NCBI RefSeq assembly: GCF_900188425.1
Contig: NZ_FZON01000007.1
Span: 57,399 to 121,398, forward strand
Direction of reading: 5' to 3'
Length of the DNA stretch: 64,000 nt
From: Antarctobacter heliothermus
GTDB taxonomy: Bacteria; Pseudomonadota; Alphaproteobacteria; Rhodobacterales; Rhodobacteraceae
Shown: piece by piece, positions 42,081-49,642 of the stretch
Layout: each line of letters opens with the position of its first letter
Position numbering within the stretch: the first letter of the stretch is position 1
Translations under genes and position numbers: made by a program
Notes under the pieces: generated by a model
What the model saw: the letters and a program-made list of their open reading frames with translations, nothing else
Databases searched by the model: none
Told to the model about the DNA's origin: nothing

Positions 42081-43003
42081 GAGGTTTCTCCTGTCTCGAA
42101 GATCTGTGGCGCCAGCGCGCCGGGATGCTGGATGACCTCTGCGGCCAGGTGGGCGGCGCGGGTCATTGCGGTGCCAAGGTTGGCCCCCATGGCCTGCGCC
42201 GCGAGAAAGCCGGCGCCAAAGCTGTCGCCCGCCGCCGTGCTGTCGACCACGCGGGCCACGTCCGGCGGCGTGCAGGTGACCGTGCCATCGGTCTGGGACC
42301 AGCCGTGGCACGGGGCCTCTCCGTTCTTGATCACCACGCAGGAGGCCCCGGCGGCGCGGTAGCGTTGCACGGTTTCCTCTGGCGTGGCGTCCTGAAAGGC
42401 GAGTTGTTCCTCGTCAAAGCTGGGCATCACGGTGTCCGATACCGCAGCCCCTTGTAGCAGGCCGGAACGCATCGCCTCGGCGCTGTCCCACAGGCGCGGG
42501 CGCAGGTTGGTGTCAAAGGCGATGTGGCTGCCCGCCGCGCGGGCGCGCCCCAGCGCGGCGCACAGGGTCTTGCGCGCCTCGGGCGTCAGGATCGCCAGCG
42601 TGATGCCGGAAAACTGGATCACGGCGCGGTCCTTGAAGATGGTGTCCAGCCAATCGGGATCGTCGGCCAGCGTCCGGGCCGCCGATTGCCCGCGCCAGTA
42701 GGAAAAGCTGCGCTCGCCGTCGCGGGTCTGGATCATGTAGAGGCCCACGGTGCGGTCCGGGATACGCCGCAGCGTGTCGGTGGCGACGCCCTGGCGTTCG
42801 ATGAACTGTGCCAGATCGGTGGACATCGCGTCGTCCCCGATCACCGTGCCGTAGCTGACCGTCCAGGGCGTGGGCAGCAGTCGGCGCGCGTACCAGGCGG
42901 TGTTGAACGTGTCGCCGGCATAGCCAAGGCGGAACAGTCCGGGGCTGTCGGGGGCAGGGGCCATTTCGATCATGATTTCGCCAAGTGTCAGGAAACGCGT
43001 CAT
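42077..43003 (-). CDS. kdgK: PfkB-family sugar kinase, 2-keto-3-deoxygluconokinase type
   Basis: This 308-residue protein is a ribokinase-fold sugar kinase. It opens with FLTLGEIMIEMAPA, has GYAGDTFNTAWYARRL as the sugar-binding Gly-rich motif, and DSTAAGDSFGAGFLAAQAM as the C-terminal anion hole with catalytic Asp. The opening and GDTFNTA phrase match KdgK, which phosphorylates 2-keto-3-deoxygluconate. In this locus it would trap a 2-keto-3-deoxy sugar acid made by one of the dehydratases. A KDPG-type aldolase is not visible nearby. Its ends overlap both neighbouring genes by four bases. Confidence 0.8.
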   Translation of the reverse strand: MTRFLTLGEIMIEMAPAPDSPGLFRLGYAGDTFNTAWYARRLLPTPWTVSYGTVIGDDAMSTDLAQFIERQGVATDTLRRIPDRTVGLYMIQTRDGERSFSYWRGQSAARTLADDPDWLDTIFKDRAVIQFSGITLAILTPEARKTLCAALGRARAAGSHIAFDTNLRPRLWDSAEAMRSGLLQGAAVSDTVMPSFDEEQLAFQDATPEETVQRYRAAGASCVVIKNGEAPCHGWSQTDGTVTCTPPDVARVVDSTAAGDSFGAGFLAAQAMGANLGTAMTRAAHLAAEVIQHPGALAPQIFETGETS

Positions 43004-44394
43004 TCTGCGGCCTCTTGCAGGAATTCAGGGGGCAAAAGCTTGCCCGGATTGAGGATGCCTTTGGGGTCGAACGCCTGTTTGATGGCGCGCATGTAGGTCA
43101 GGGCGGGGCCGTGTTCGACCGTCATGAAGTCCTGTTTGCCGATGCCGATGCCGTGTTCGCCCGACACCGTCCCGCCAAGGCGCAGGGCGGTTTCCCCCAG
43201 CGTATGGGTAAAGGTATGGGCGCGGGCCATTTCATCGGCGTCGTTCGGGTCGACCGACAGACCGGCGTGGAAATTGCCGTCGCCCACATGGCCGACGATG
43301 GTGGCGGTCAGGTTCAGGCGTTTGGCGTCGGCCTGCGATTGGGCAATGGCCTCTGCCAGGTGCGAAATCGGCACGCAGACATCGGTGGGCCAGATGTGTT
43401 TGCCCGGACCCAGCGCGGCAGAGGCATAGTGCGCGTTGTGGCGCATCGCCCACAGGGCGTTGCGGTCCTCTGTCGTGGTTGCGGTGCGCCAGCCGCGCGC
43501 GCCGCTGTCCTGCGCGATCTCCTCAAAGCTGGCCATCTGTTCGGCCACGGCGCCGGGCGCGCCGTGAAATTCCAGAAACAGATGCGGTTCCTCGGGCAGT
43601 CCCGCGTTGGCATAGGTGTTGAAGCCGCGCACCATCATGTGATCCAGAAGTTCGATGCGCGCCATGGGAATGCCGCACTGGATGGTGGCGATGACACAGG
43701 CGACGGCTTGGCCGACGTTCTCGAACCGGCAGGTGGCGGCGGTGATGCATTCGGGCTGGCCGTGTAGTTTCAGCGTGAGTTCGGTGAGGATGCCCAGCGT
43801 GCCTTCGGAGCCGATCATCAGGTGCGTGAGGTCATAGCCTGTCGCCGATTTGCGCGCGCGGCTGCCGGATCGGATCACGGTGCCGTCGGCCATGACCGCC
43901 TCGACCGCAAGCACGTTGTCGCGGATGGTGCCATAGCGCACGGCGGTGGTGCCAGAGGCGCGCGTGGCCGCCATGCCGCCGATGCTGGCATCCGCGCCGG
44001 GATCGACGGAAAAGAACAGCCCCGTGGCGCGCAGTTCCTCGTTCAGCTGCTTGCGGGTCAGGCCGGGCTGCACGGTGCAGGTCAGATCCTCGGGCTGGAT
44101 ACTCAGGACGCGGTTCATGCGGCTCATGTCCAGACTGATGCCACCGCGCAGCGCAAGGTGCTGACCCTCCAGCGAACTGGCCGCGCCATAGGCCGTCACC
44201 GGGCAAGTGTGATCATGGCAGATCTTGAGGATCTGCGACACCTCAGTGGTGCTGTCGGGATAGGCCACCGCGTCGGGCGGGGTATTGGGATAATAGGTCT
44301 CATTCTGGCCGTGCAGGCGGCGGTCGGCCTCTGACGTGGTCAGGCGGTCACCCAGCAGTTGGACCAGCGCGGCGATGGCGGTGTCATTTGGCAT
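43000..44394 (-). CDS. FAD-linked oxidase, D-lactate dehydrogenase/glycolate oxidase GlcD type
   Basis: This 464-residue protein has a PCMH-type FAD domain (VTAYGAASSLEGQHLAL and PGADASIGGMAATRASGTTAVRYG) and a C-terminal substrate domain with VGHVGDGNFHAGL and GTVSGEHGIGIGK. These are signatures of the D-2-hydroxyacid dehydrogenase branch. It likely oxidises D-lactate, glycolate or a longer 2-hydroxy acid, passing electrons to cytochrome or quinone. In this operon it could consume lactate released by a sugar-acid cleavage step, or act directly on an aldonate. It overlaps the LysE gene end by 11 bases and the kinase start by four. Confidence 0.82.
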   Translation of the reverse strand: MPNDTAIAALVQLLGDRLTTSEADRRLHGQNETYYPNTPPDAVAYPDSTTEVSQILKICHDHTCPVTAYGAASSLEGQHLALRGGISLDMSRMNRVLSIQPEDLTCTVQPGLTRKQLNEELRATGLFFSVDPGADASIGGMAATRASGTTAVRYGTIRDNVLAVEAVMADGTVIRSGSRARKSATGYDLTHLMIGSEGTLGILTELTLKLHGQPECITAATCRFENVGQAVACVIATIQCGIPMARIELLDHMMVRGFNTYANAGLPEEPHLFLEFHGAPGAVAEQMASFEEIAQDSGARGWRTATTTEDRNALWAMRHNAHYASAALGPGKHIWPTDVCVPISHLAEAIAQSQADAKRLNLTATIVGHVGDGNFHAGLSVDPNDADEMARAHTFTHTLGETALRLGGTVSGEHGIGIGKQDFMTVEHGPALTYMRAIKQAFDPKGILNPGKLLPPEFLQEAAE

Positions 44395-44992
44395 CAAGAG
44401 CGCCTCCGGCAGAGAAGATGGCAAGGACGACGACCGCCAGCATAGAGGCCGCCATGGCATAATTGATACCGCGATGCGCGGCCTGTGACAGGTTCAGCCG
44501 GTGCAGCGATGCCCCGGCGTAGAGCCAGGCAAGGTGGATGGGAATCCAGATTGCGTTTACGATCAGCAGCTTGGCGGCGGTTTCAAAGACAAGGCTGTCA
44601 GGCGCAAACGGGAAACCGGCAAACAGCGTGGTGTTGACGGCGTAGGCCTTGGGGTTGATCGCCTGCAACAGAATACCGGACAGGACGGCAGGCGGGGCCT
44701 TGGCCTCGACAAAGGCGATCTTGCTGCCGGCAAAGGCGATGCGCGCGGCAAGGTACAGCAGATAGCCGATGGAGGCGGCCATCAGGACCGTGCGGATGAC
44801 CGGGACCGACAGGACAATCGCCGCCACCCCCGAGATCACCGCCAGCGCCACAAGGTTGGTGCCGATGAACAGCCCCAGAACATAGGTCAGACCCGGACGA
44901 AAGCCATAAGCCGCGCCCAGTCCGGCAGTCGACAGCACGCCGGGACCGGGGGTGATGATCAGGAAAAACACCGCAAGCGCAAAGGTCAACAT
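44384..44992 (-). CDS. LysE-family exporter
   Basis: This 202-residue protein has five or six membrane helices. The family pattern is FLIITPGPGVLSTAGLGAAYG (about 9-30) followed by a loop ending FVEAKAPP and the segment LLQAINPKAYAVNTTLFAG. LysE/RhtB proteins export amino acids or small acids. It heads the four-gene operon, so it may export an intermediate or protect against its accumulation. ATG 44992 aligns with the family start. A longer frame begins near the operator at 45070, and a 10-codon leader frame overlaps this start. Translation may therefore be coupled to it. Confidence 0.78.
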   Translation of the reverse strand: MLTFALAVFFLIITPGPGVLSTAGLGAAYGFRPGLTYVLGLFIGTNLVALAVISGVAAIVLSVPVIRTVLMAASIGYLLYLAARIAFAGSKIAFVEAKAPPAVLSGILLQAINPKAYAVNTTLFAGFPFAPDSLVFETAAKLLIVNAIWIPIHLAWLYAGASLHRLNLSQAAHRGINYAMAASMLAVVVLAIFSAGGALDAK

Positions 44993-45018
44993 GGGGTGGG
45001 CCCCCGTGGTGCATGCAT
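44986..45018 (-). CDS. Possible 10-residue leader peptide before the LysE gene
   Basis: ATG 45018 has an excellent ribosome site (GGGAGGA, five bases upstream) and encodes MHAPRGPTPC. Its TGA stop (44986-44988) overlaps the LysE start codon region at 44990-44992. It therefore looks like a leader that couples translation to LysE. The peptide is proline-rich, but there is no hairpin evidence for attenuation. It may instead be accidental, with the LysE gene starting further upstream. Confidence 0.35.
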   Translation of the reverse strand: MHAPRGPTPC

Positions 45019-45069
45019 GGTGTTCCTCCCGGGACGTGGTGTCTGGACCCGCTTGCATGGCGGTCCATT

Positions 45070-45079
45070 TGGTATACCA
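45070..45079. promoter_or_regulatory. GntR-type operator TGGTATACCA
   Basis: Perfect 10-bp palindrome in the divergent region between the LysE operon and the beta-hydroxyacid dehydrogenase gene, about 78 bases above the LysE start. The same core appears at 49563-49578, 61385-61394 and 61441-61454 and I noticed it nowhere else in the window. The likely binder is the GntR regulator at 61523. Confidence 0.65.
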
Positions 45080-45208
45080 TCCGCAGTCAAAACCAGCCGG
45101 GACGGGAAGTCAACGGCGTGCGGGGGACGGCAAGACGCCGCTTGCGGCCGGGGGCCGCATCGTCCCGCGCGCGGTCCTGTCTTTGGCGCGCAACAGGGGA
45201 GGTCGCGC

Positions 45209-46132
45209 ATGTCTGACAAGGTCAAGGTGGGGTTCATCGGCGTCGGGTTGATGGGTCATGGAATGGCGAAGAACCTGCTGGAAAAGGGGCATCCGCTGGT
45301 GGTCAAGGGCAACCGCAACCGCGCGCCGGTTGAGGATCTGCTGGCACGCGGCGCGACCGAGGTCGCAACCCCGCGTGAGATGGCGGCAGAGTGCGATGTC
45401 ATTCACATCTGCCTGTCCAACGCGCCGCAGGTCGAAAGCGTCTTTCGCGGCCCCGACGGCATTCTGACGGGGATGCGCGACGGGCTGATCGTGGTGGATT
45501 GCTCGACCTCCGATCCCAACGTGACGCTGGCCTTGGCGGCAGAACTGGCAGAGCGCGGCGGGCACATGGTGGACGCGCCGCTGGGCCGCACCCCAAAAGA
45601 GGCCGAGGCCGGAACGCTGGACGCGATGGTCGGCGCAGATGCAGAGGTTTTCCAACGCATCCTGCCGGTGATGGAATGCTGGGCGGGCAATATCAATCAC
45701 GTTGGCCCGGTCGGCGCGGGTCACAAGATGAAACTGATCATGAACACCATCGCAATGAGCTATGCCGCCCTCTACTCCGAGGTGACGGCGCTGGGGGCCA
45801 AGGTGGGCATTCCGCCGGTGACAATCCAGCGGGTGATCGGATCGTCCCGGCTGGGCAACGGGTTCTTCGATACCTTCATGAGCTACGCGGTGGACCGGGA
45901 TCGGGACGCGCACAAGTTCTCGATCGCCAATGCGTCCAAGGACGTGCGCTATGCGCTGGCCATGGCCGCCGAGGCGGGGGCGCTGTCGCCGATGGCCTCT
46001 GCCACGCGGCAGTATTTCGCACAGGTCGAGGCGCAGGGCTTTGCCGAGGACTATGTCCCCTTCCTGTCCGACCATGTGGCGCGGATGAACGGGCTTGATC
46101 TGGAAGAAGAGGCGAAAAAGGGCCGCGACTAG
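45209..46132 (+). CDS. Beta-hydroxyacid dehydrogenase (tartronate semialdehyde reductase/L-threonate dehydrogenase type)
   Basis: This 307-residue protein has the 6-phosphogluconate dehydrogenase-like N terminus KVGFIGVGLMGHGMAKNLL (residues 6-24, NAD(P)-binding). The family motif is DAPLGRTPKEAEAGTLDAMVGAD, and the catalytic lysine region is GPVGAGHKMKLIMN. It would reduce tartronate semialdehyde (GarR) or oxidise a 2-hydroxy sugar acid (LtnD). ATG 45209 is strongly preferred: GGGGAGG lies just upstream and the nucleotide-binding strand begins there. It is alone on its strand, divergent from the LysE operon and sharing its operator. Confidence 0.85.
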   Translation: MSDKVKVGFIGVGLMGHGMAKNLLEKGHPLVVKGNRNRAPVEDLLARGATEVATPREMAAECDVIHICLSNAPQVESVFRGPDGILTGMRDGLIVVDCSTSDPNVTLALAAELAERGGHMVDAPLGRTPKEAEAGTLDAMVGADAEVFQRILPVMECWAGNINHVGPVGAGHKMKLIMNTIAMSYAALYSEVTALGAKVGIPPVTIQRVIGSSRLGNGFFDTFMSYAVDRDRDAHKFSIANASKDVRYALAMAAEAGALSPMASATRQYFAQVEAQGFAEDYVPFLSDHVARMNGLDLEEEAKKGRD

Positions 46133-47139
46133 CCGGTCGCCCGCCGCACCAGTGTATAGCCAAGGTCGATGATCCTGTCGGCCAGCGGCTCTCCGGCTGT
46201 GGCGGCCAGCGTCAGGCGTGCGGCCTCGCGCCCGATGGCCTCTCCGTCGATGCGGATGGTGGTCAGCGCGAGGCCCGCGTCGCCCGCCACATCGATGTCG
46301 CCAAAGCCGGTGATCGCCAGCAGGCCCGGCACGTCCAGCCCGCGCCGCATCGCCTCACACCAGGCGCCGACGGCCAGCGCGTCGCTGACGCAGATCACCG
46401 CATCGGTATCGGGCCAGCGAGCCAGGGCCTGCGCCAACCCCTGCGCGCCAAAATCCGGCCCGCTCAGGGCGTCATCCGGGGGCAGGGACAGAATGCGCGG
46501 CTCAAACCCCTCCAGTGCGCCGCGATAGCCCGCTTCGCGCAGATCGGCACGCGTGTCGTTGGCATTGGCAACCCGCAAAAACACCGGGTGTTTGCGTCCC
46601 GAGCCGATCAGGTGGCGTGTCATGTCGCGCCCCGCCGCCCGGTTGGAAAACCCGACCGCGGCAAAGATCGGGTCATCGGGCAACTCCCATAGCTCGATCA
46701 CCGGCAGCCCGGCGTTTTCCAGCAGGCGACGGGTTTGCGGGGTGTGGTCGGTGCTGGTCAGAACCAGCGCATCGGGGCGGCGGCCCAACAGGGTCGAAAC
46801 CATGCGCGCCTCCTTGTCCGGTGCGTAGCGCGTGCTGCCCAGCAGCAGTTGCAGTCCCCCGGCGCTCAACCCCTCTTCCAGACCGCGGATCGTGGTGGCA
46901 AAGACCGGACGATCCAGCGTCGATACCAGCGCCCCCACCACGCGTGAGCGCTGAGACGACAGGGCACCTGCGGTTTCGTCCCGGACATATCCCAACGCGT
47001 CCACGGCCTTGTGCACCTTGGCAAGGGTGTCCGGGCTGACCTTGGCGGGCGTGCGCAAAGCCCGGCTGACGGTGATCTTGCCCACCCCGGCGGCGCGGGC
47101 CACATCCCCCATCGTCACCCATTTTCGCGGATCGCTCAT
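46129..47139 (-). CDS. LacI-family transcriptional regulator
   Basis: This 336-residue protein has the LacI helix-turn-helix VTMGDVARAAGVGKITVSRAL (about 8-28) and hinge. The ligand-binding core includes VVGALVSTLDRPVFATTIRGLE, DALVLTSTDH and TDAVICVSDALAVGAW. Its effector is probably a sugar acid or its phosphate. ATG 47139 follows AAGGGGG and starts exactly before the DNA-binding domain; a longer frame to 47841 is antisense to the next gene and rejected. A perfect TGGTATCGATACCA palindrome 55 bases upstream is its likely operator. Its stop overlaps the convergent dehydrogenase gene by four bases. Confidence 0.9.
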   Translation of the reverse strand: MSDPRKWVTMGDVARAAGVGKITVSRALRTPAKVSPDTLAKVHKAVDALGYVRDETAGALSSQRSRVVGALVSTLDRPVFATTIRGLEEGLSAGGLQLLLGSTRYAPDKEARMVSTLLGRRPDALVLTSTDHTPQTRRLLENAGLPVIELWELPDDPIFAAVGFSNRAAGRDMTRHLIGSGRKHPVFLRVANANDTRADLREAGYRGALEGFEPRILSLPPDDALSGPDFGAQGLAQALARWPDTDAVICVSDALAVGAWCEAMRRGLDVPGLLAITGFGDIDVAGDAGLALTTIRIDGEAIGREAARLTLAATAGEPLADRIIDLGYTLVRRATG

Positions 47140-47170
47140 GTTGCCCCCTTTGACAGGCGCCAGAATGCCG

Positions 47171-47207
47171 TGGTATCGGTGCCATGAAAAGTATGGTATC
47201 GATACCA
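47171..47207. promoter_or_regulatory. LacI-type operator pair
   Basis: TGGTATCGATACCA (47194-47207) is a perfect 14-bp palindrome. TGGTATCGGTGCCA (47171-47184) is a second, imperfect copy one turn of spacing away. Both lie between the LacI gene and the divergent dioxygenase gene, whose start is 23 bases downstream. The shared half-site TGGTAT is also the half-site of the GntR palindromes, so cross-regulation is possible. Confidence 0.7.
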
Positions 47208-47229
47208 CGCAAGCGGGAGGGAAACGCGG

Positions 47230-48120
47230 ATGCTGAGCCATGAACAGCGGGAGTTCTACGAAACAAACGGCTATCTGAAGGTCGAACAGGTTGTGACACC
47301 TTTGGAACTGGCCGAATTGCAGGCGGTGACAGACGGTTTGATCGACGAGTCGCGGCAAGTGACGCAAAGCAACGAGGTTTACGACCTCGATCGCGGCCAC
47401 GGACCACAAGAGCCGCGCCTGACCCGGATCAAGCTGCCACACAAGCGGCACGCGATTTACGACCGGATCCTGAAGCAGTCGAAAGTGACCGAGGTGCTGA
47501 CCGATCTGCTGGGGCCGGACACCTTTCTCAATACCTCCAAGCTGAACACCAAGGCGCCCGGCGGCGGGGCAGCCGTGGAATGGCACCAGGACTGGGCGTT
47601 CTACCCGGCCACCAATGACTCGTTGCTGGCCTTTGGCCTGATGCTGCGGGATGTCACCCCGGACAACGGCCCGCTTCTGGTGATCCCCGGTTCCCACAAG
47701 GGGCCTGTGTTGAGCCACCATGCAGGCGGCGTGTTTTGCGGCGCGGTCAATCCGGACGACCCGCAATTCGAACGCGACAAGGCAGTGACCCTGACCGGAC
47801 GCGCCGGGGACATGACCGTGCATCATGTCCGCATCCTGCACGGCTCGGCCCCAAATGTGTCGGATCGGGCGCGGCAGATCCTGTTTTACGAATGCGCCAG
47901 CGCCGACGCCTGGCCGTTGCTGGGCGCGTCAAGCTACATCCACTCTCTGGGGCAACGCCTGTTCTGGCAAGACCTGCAGGACCGCATGATCACCGGCACG
48001 CCTTGCCTGGAGCCGCGCCTTGCGCAAGTCCCGGTTCGGATGCCGCTGCCACCTGCACCGGACAACAGTTCCATCTTCAAGACGCAGGAAAGCGGCGGCG
48101 CCAAAAGCGCCTTCGCCTGA
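47230..48120 (+). CDS. Phytanoyl-CoA dioxygenase (PhyH)-family protein, first copy
   Basis: This 296-residue protein has the Fe(II)/2-oxoglutarate dioxygenase pattern. HQD (His119, Asp121) lies in AAVEWHQDWAFYPATND, and the distal histidine His204 is in VHHVRILHGSAPN. PGSHKGP is also typical of PhyH-like enzymes. These enzymes hydroxylate a carbon next to a carboxyl or amine group on small molecules. Control by a LacI regulator and placement in the sugar-acid locus suggest oxidation of a small polar substrate. GGGAGGG precedes the ATG. The inverted pair of GC-rich repeats follows and may end its transcript. Confidence 0.83.
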   Translation: MLSHEQREFYETNGYLKVEQVVTPLELAELQAVTDGLIDESRQVTQSNEVYDLDRGHGPQEPRLTRIKLPHKRHAIYDRILKQSKVTEVLTDLLGPDTFLNTSKLNTKAPGGGAAVEWHQDWAFYPATNDSLLAFGLMLRDVTPDNGPLLVIPGSHKGPVLSHHAGGVFCGAVNPDDPQFERDKAVTLTGRAGDMTVHHVRILHGSAPNVSDRARQILFYECASADAWPLLGASSYIHSLGQRLFWQDLQDRMITGTPCLEPRLAQVPVRMPLPPAPDNSSIFKTQESGGAKSAFA

Positions 48121-48128
48121 TTTCGAGC

Positions 48129-48274
48129 AAAAAAAGGGGCGCTGCCCCTCTGCGCTGCGCGCATTCACCCCGGGATGTTTCTGGCCAGAAGAAGCGACAA
48201 TCCTGCGTTTCTTCTGGCAAAAAATATCCCGGGGGAGTCAACCGAAGGGAGACGGGGGCAGCGCCCCCTCTTTT
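48129..48274. repeat. GC-rich dispersed repeat, inverted pair
   Basis: Left copy (48129-48193): an A-tract with the hairpin GGGGCGCTGCCCC, CACCCCGGGATGTTTC and GGCCAGAAGAA. Right copy (48209-48274) is the reverse complement of this design: TTCTTCTGGC, ATATCCCGGGGGA and GGGGGCAGCGCCCCCTCTTTT. The whole 146 bp can fold into one long hairpin with inner hairpins. It lies between convergent genes and probably serves as a bidirectional terminator. Its T-tract runs up to the RraA-like stop codon. Confidence 0.85.
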
Positions 48275-48971
48275 ACCCGATCTCCACTGCGCTGCCATCG
48301 GCCAGCATGGCGTCGATGTCCATGGGCGTGCAGAAACCGTCCTTGACCTTGGCCTCCAGCTCGGCCTCCAGCCGGGCGACCTCTCCCAGTTTGCCAATCA
48401 CCGTGTCGATCTGCGCAAAGGGGATCACCACCACGCCGTTGCGGTCGGCAACGATCATGTCGCCGGTCGCGACGTGGCGACCGCCCACATTGGCCGACGC
48501 GCCCAGTGATCCCGGCCCGGAGACGCATGGCGAATTCGGGTTCAGTCCGGTGCACCACGACGGCAGACCCGCCGCGACAATGCCTTCGTAATCGCGCATC
48601 GGGCCGTCGGTGACAAAGCCCGCAGCGCCTGCATTCTTGAGCATTCCCGACAATTGGTCGCCGATGGTCGCGCTGCCCTGATACCCGTGCCCCGCATGCA
48701 CCAGCACGTCGCCCGGTGTCAGCAGGTTGACCGCCGCCAGCGTGGCGATGATGTCGCCGGGTCCGCTGTCAGCGACCAGGGCGGGTCCGGCGACCGCGCA
48801 GGCGAGATCCCGGCCAAAGCCCAGCGGCGCGATGTTTGTATCCATCGCGCCCAGGCCGCCCATGGCATCGCAGAGAAAGGCGGTTTCGACCCCCTGAAAG
48901 GCGGCGATCTGTTCGGCAGTCGGGCGCGGCGCACCTTTGACCAGCGTCAGCTTGGGCGGTTCTTCGATCAT
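48273..48971 (-). CDS. RraA-family protein, probable 4-hydroxy-4-methyl-2-oxoglutarate aldolase type
   Basis: This 232-residue protein has the RraA/HMG aldolase fold: LCDAMGGLGAMDTNIAPL, a central GPALVADSGPGDIIATLAAVN and the motif ATIGDQLSGMLKNAGAAGFVTDGPMRD. The conserved Arg/Asp pair near the end of that motif binds metal. Family members split 4-hydroxy-2-oxo acids to pyruvate plus an aldehyde or keto acid. In this locus it may cleave a sugar-acid intermediate. It overlaps the upstream secreted-protein gene by four bases, and that gene shares its divergent promoter with the IlvD-family gene. Confidence 0.82.
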   Translation of the reverse strand: MIEEPPKLTLVKGAPRPTAEQIAAFQGVETAFLCDAMGGLGAMDTNIAPLGFGRDLACAVAGPALVADSGPGDIIATLAAVNLLTPGDVLVHAGHGYQGSATIGDQLSGMLKNAGAAGFVTDGPMRDYEGIVAAGLPSWCTGLNPNSPCVSGPGSLGASANVGGRHVATGDMIVADRNGVVVIPFAQIDTVIGKLGEVARLEAELEAKVKDGFCTPMDIDAMLADGSAVEIG

Positions 48972-49492
48972 GGTTGTTTGTCCTCCGGGGTGATCGGGTC
49001 GGGGTCGGGGTCGGGCAGCCGCCACAGCAGACGGATATAGGCCAGCCCCGAGGCCGTGGCGGTGCAGCGGCTTTTCTGGGTGCGGATCTCTTCGGCGGGG
49101 ATCTCACGCAGGATGGCCAGTTCCTCCATCCGGTCGCATTGTACCAGGGAGGACAGCAGATCGTATTTCAATTCGATCCCTGCCAGTGCGGCAATGCGCT
49201 CTGGAGCGGCGTCGCGCAGATGGTCCATGCGCGCTGCGATCGCAGCGGACCATTGCGCGCGCGCGTCCTCAAAACAAAGTGTCGCCACCGCCGGTGTCTC
49301 TGTCGCGTCTTGCAGACAGATGGCATGGGCGCCATCGATGCAGCCGGTGGGTTTCTTACCCAGATCAATGGCGGTTGCGATGCAGCTGCGCACCGTGTCC
49401 AGATCCAGCCGGTCTTCGGCGCTGGCGGGTGCGGCGCAGGCCAGCACCAGCATCAGGGACGCCGCGCGGCGCGTGGCGGGGGGCCATTTCAT
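48968..49492 (-). CDS. Small secreted protein of unknown function (LprI-like features)
   Basis: This 174-residue protein has a signal peptide (MKWPPATRRAASLMLVLACAAPASA, about residues 1-25). The mature part of about 150 residues has conserved cysteines, for example SCIATAIDLGKKPTGCIDGAHAICLQ. The Cys and Trp/Met pattern resembles lysozyme inhibitor LprI-like/DUF1311 proteins, but the match is only by eye. ATG 49492 is preferred because GGGAGGA lies at the right spacing, whereas ATG 49498 is too close. It is the first gene of a two-gene unit with the RraA-like gene, an odd pairing of a secreted protein with a metabolic enzyme. Confidence 0.6.
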   Translation of the reverse strand: MKWPPATRRAASLMLVLACAAPASAEDRLDLDTVRSCIATAIDLGKKPTGCIDGAHAICLQDATETPAVATLCFEDARAQWSAAIAARMDHLRDAAPERIAALAGIELKYDLLSSLVQCDRMEELAILREIPAEEIRTQKSRCTATASGLAYIRLLWRLPDPDPDPITPEDKQP

Positions 49493-49562
49493 GATCATTC
49501 CTCCCGGGGCAGGGCGGTCTGCGCCCTTGCTGTCGTTTGTGGTCTCGTGCGAGGTTGCTTGC

Positions 49563-49578
49563 ATTTGGTATACCAAAT
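49563..49578. promoter_or_regulatory. GntR-type operator, best copy
   Basis: ATTTGGTATACCAAAT is a perfect 16-bp palindrome centred 65-85 bases from the divergent starts of the secreted-protein gene (49492) and the IlvD-family gene (49643). It is the longest and most symmetric of the four copies. It probably controls both the RraA-like unit and the dehydratase. Confidence 0.75.
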
Positions 49579-49642
49579 TGAAATGCTCACACAAGAGTTG
49601 AGACCCGTCAGAATCGGCGGGCACCAGAGGGGGAGAATGGTC

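Noticed and set aside
47140..47841. N-terminal extension of the LacI regulator
   Set aside because: The helix-turn-helix starts a few residues after ATG 47139 with a good ribosome site. The extension crosses the operator and the PhyH-like gene in antisense.
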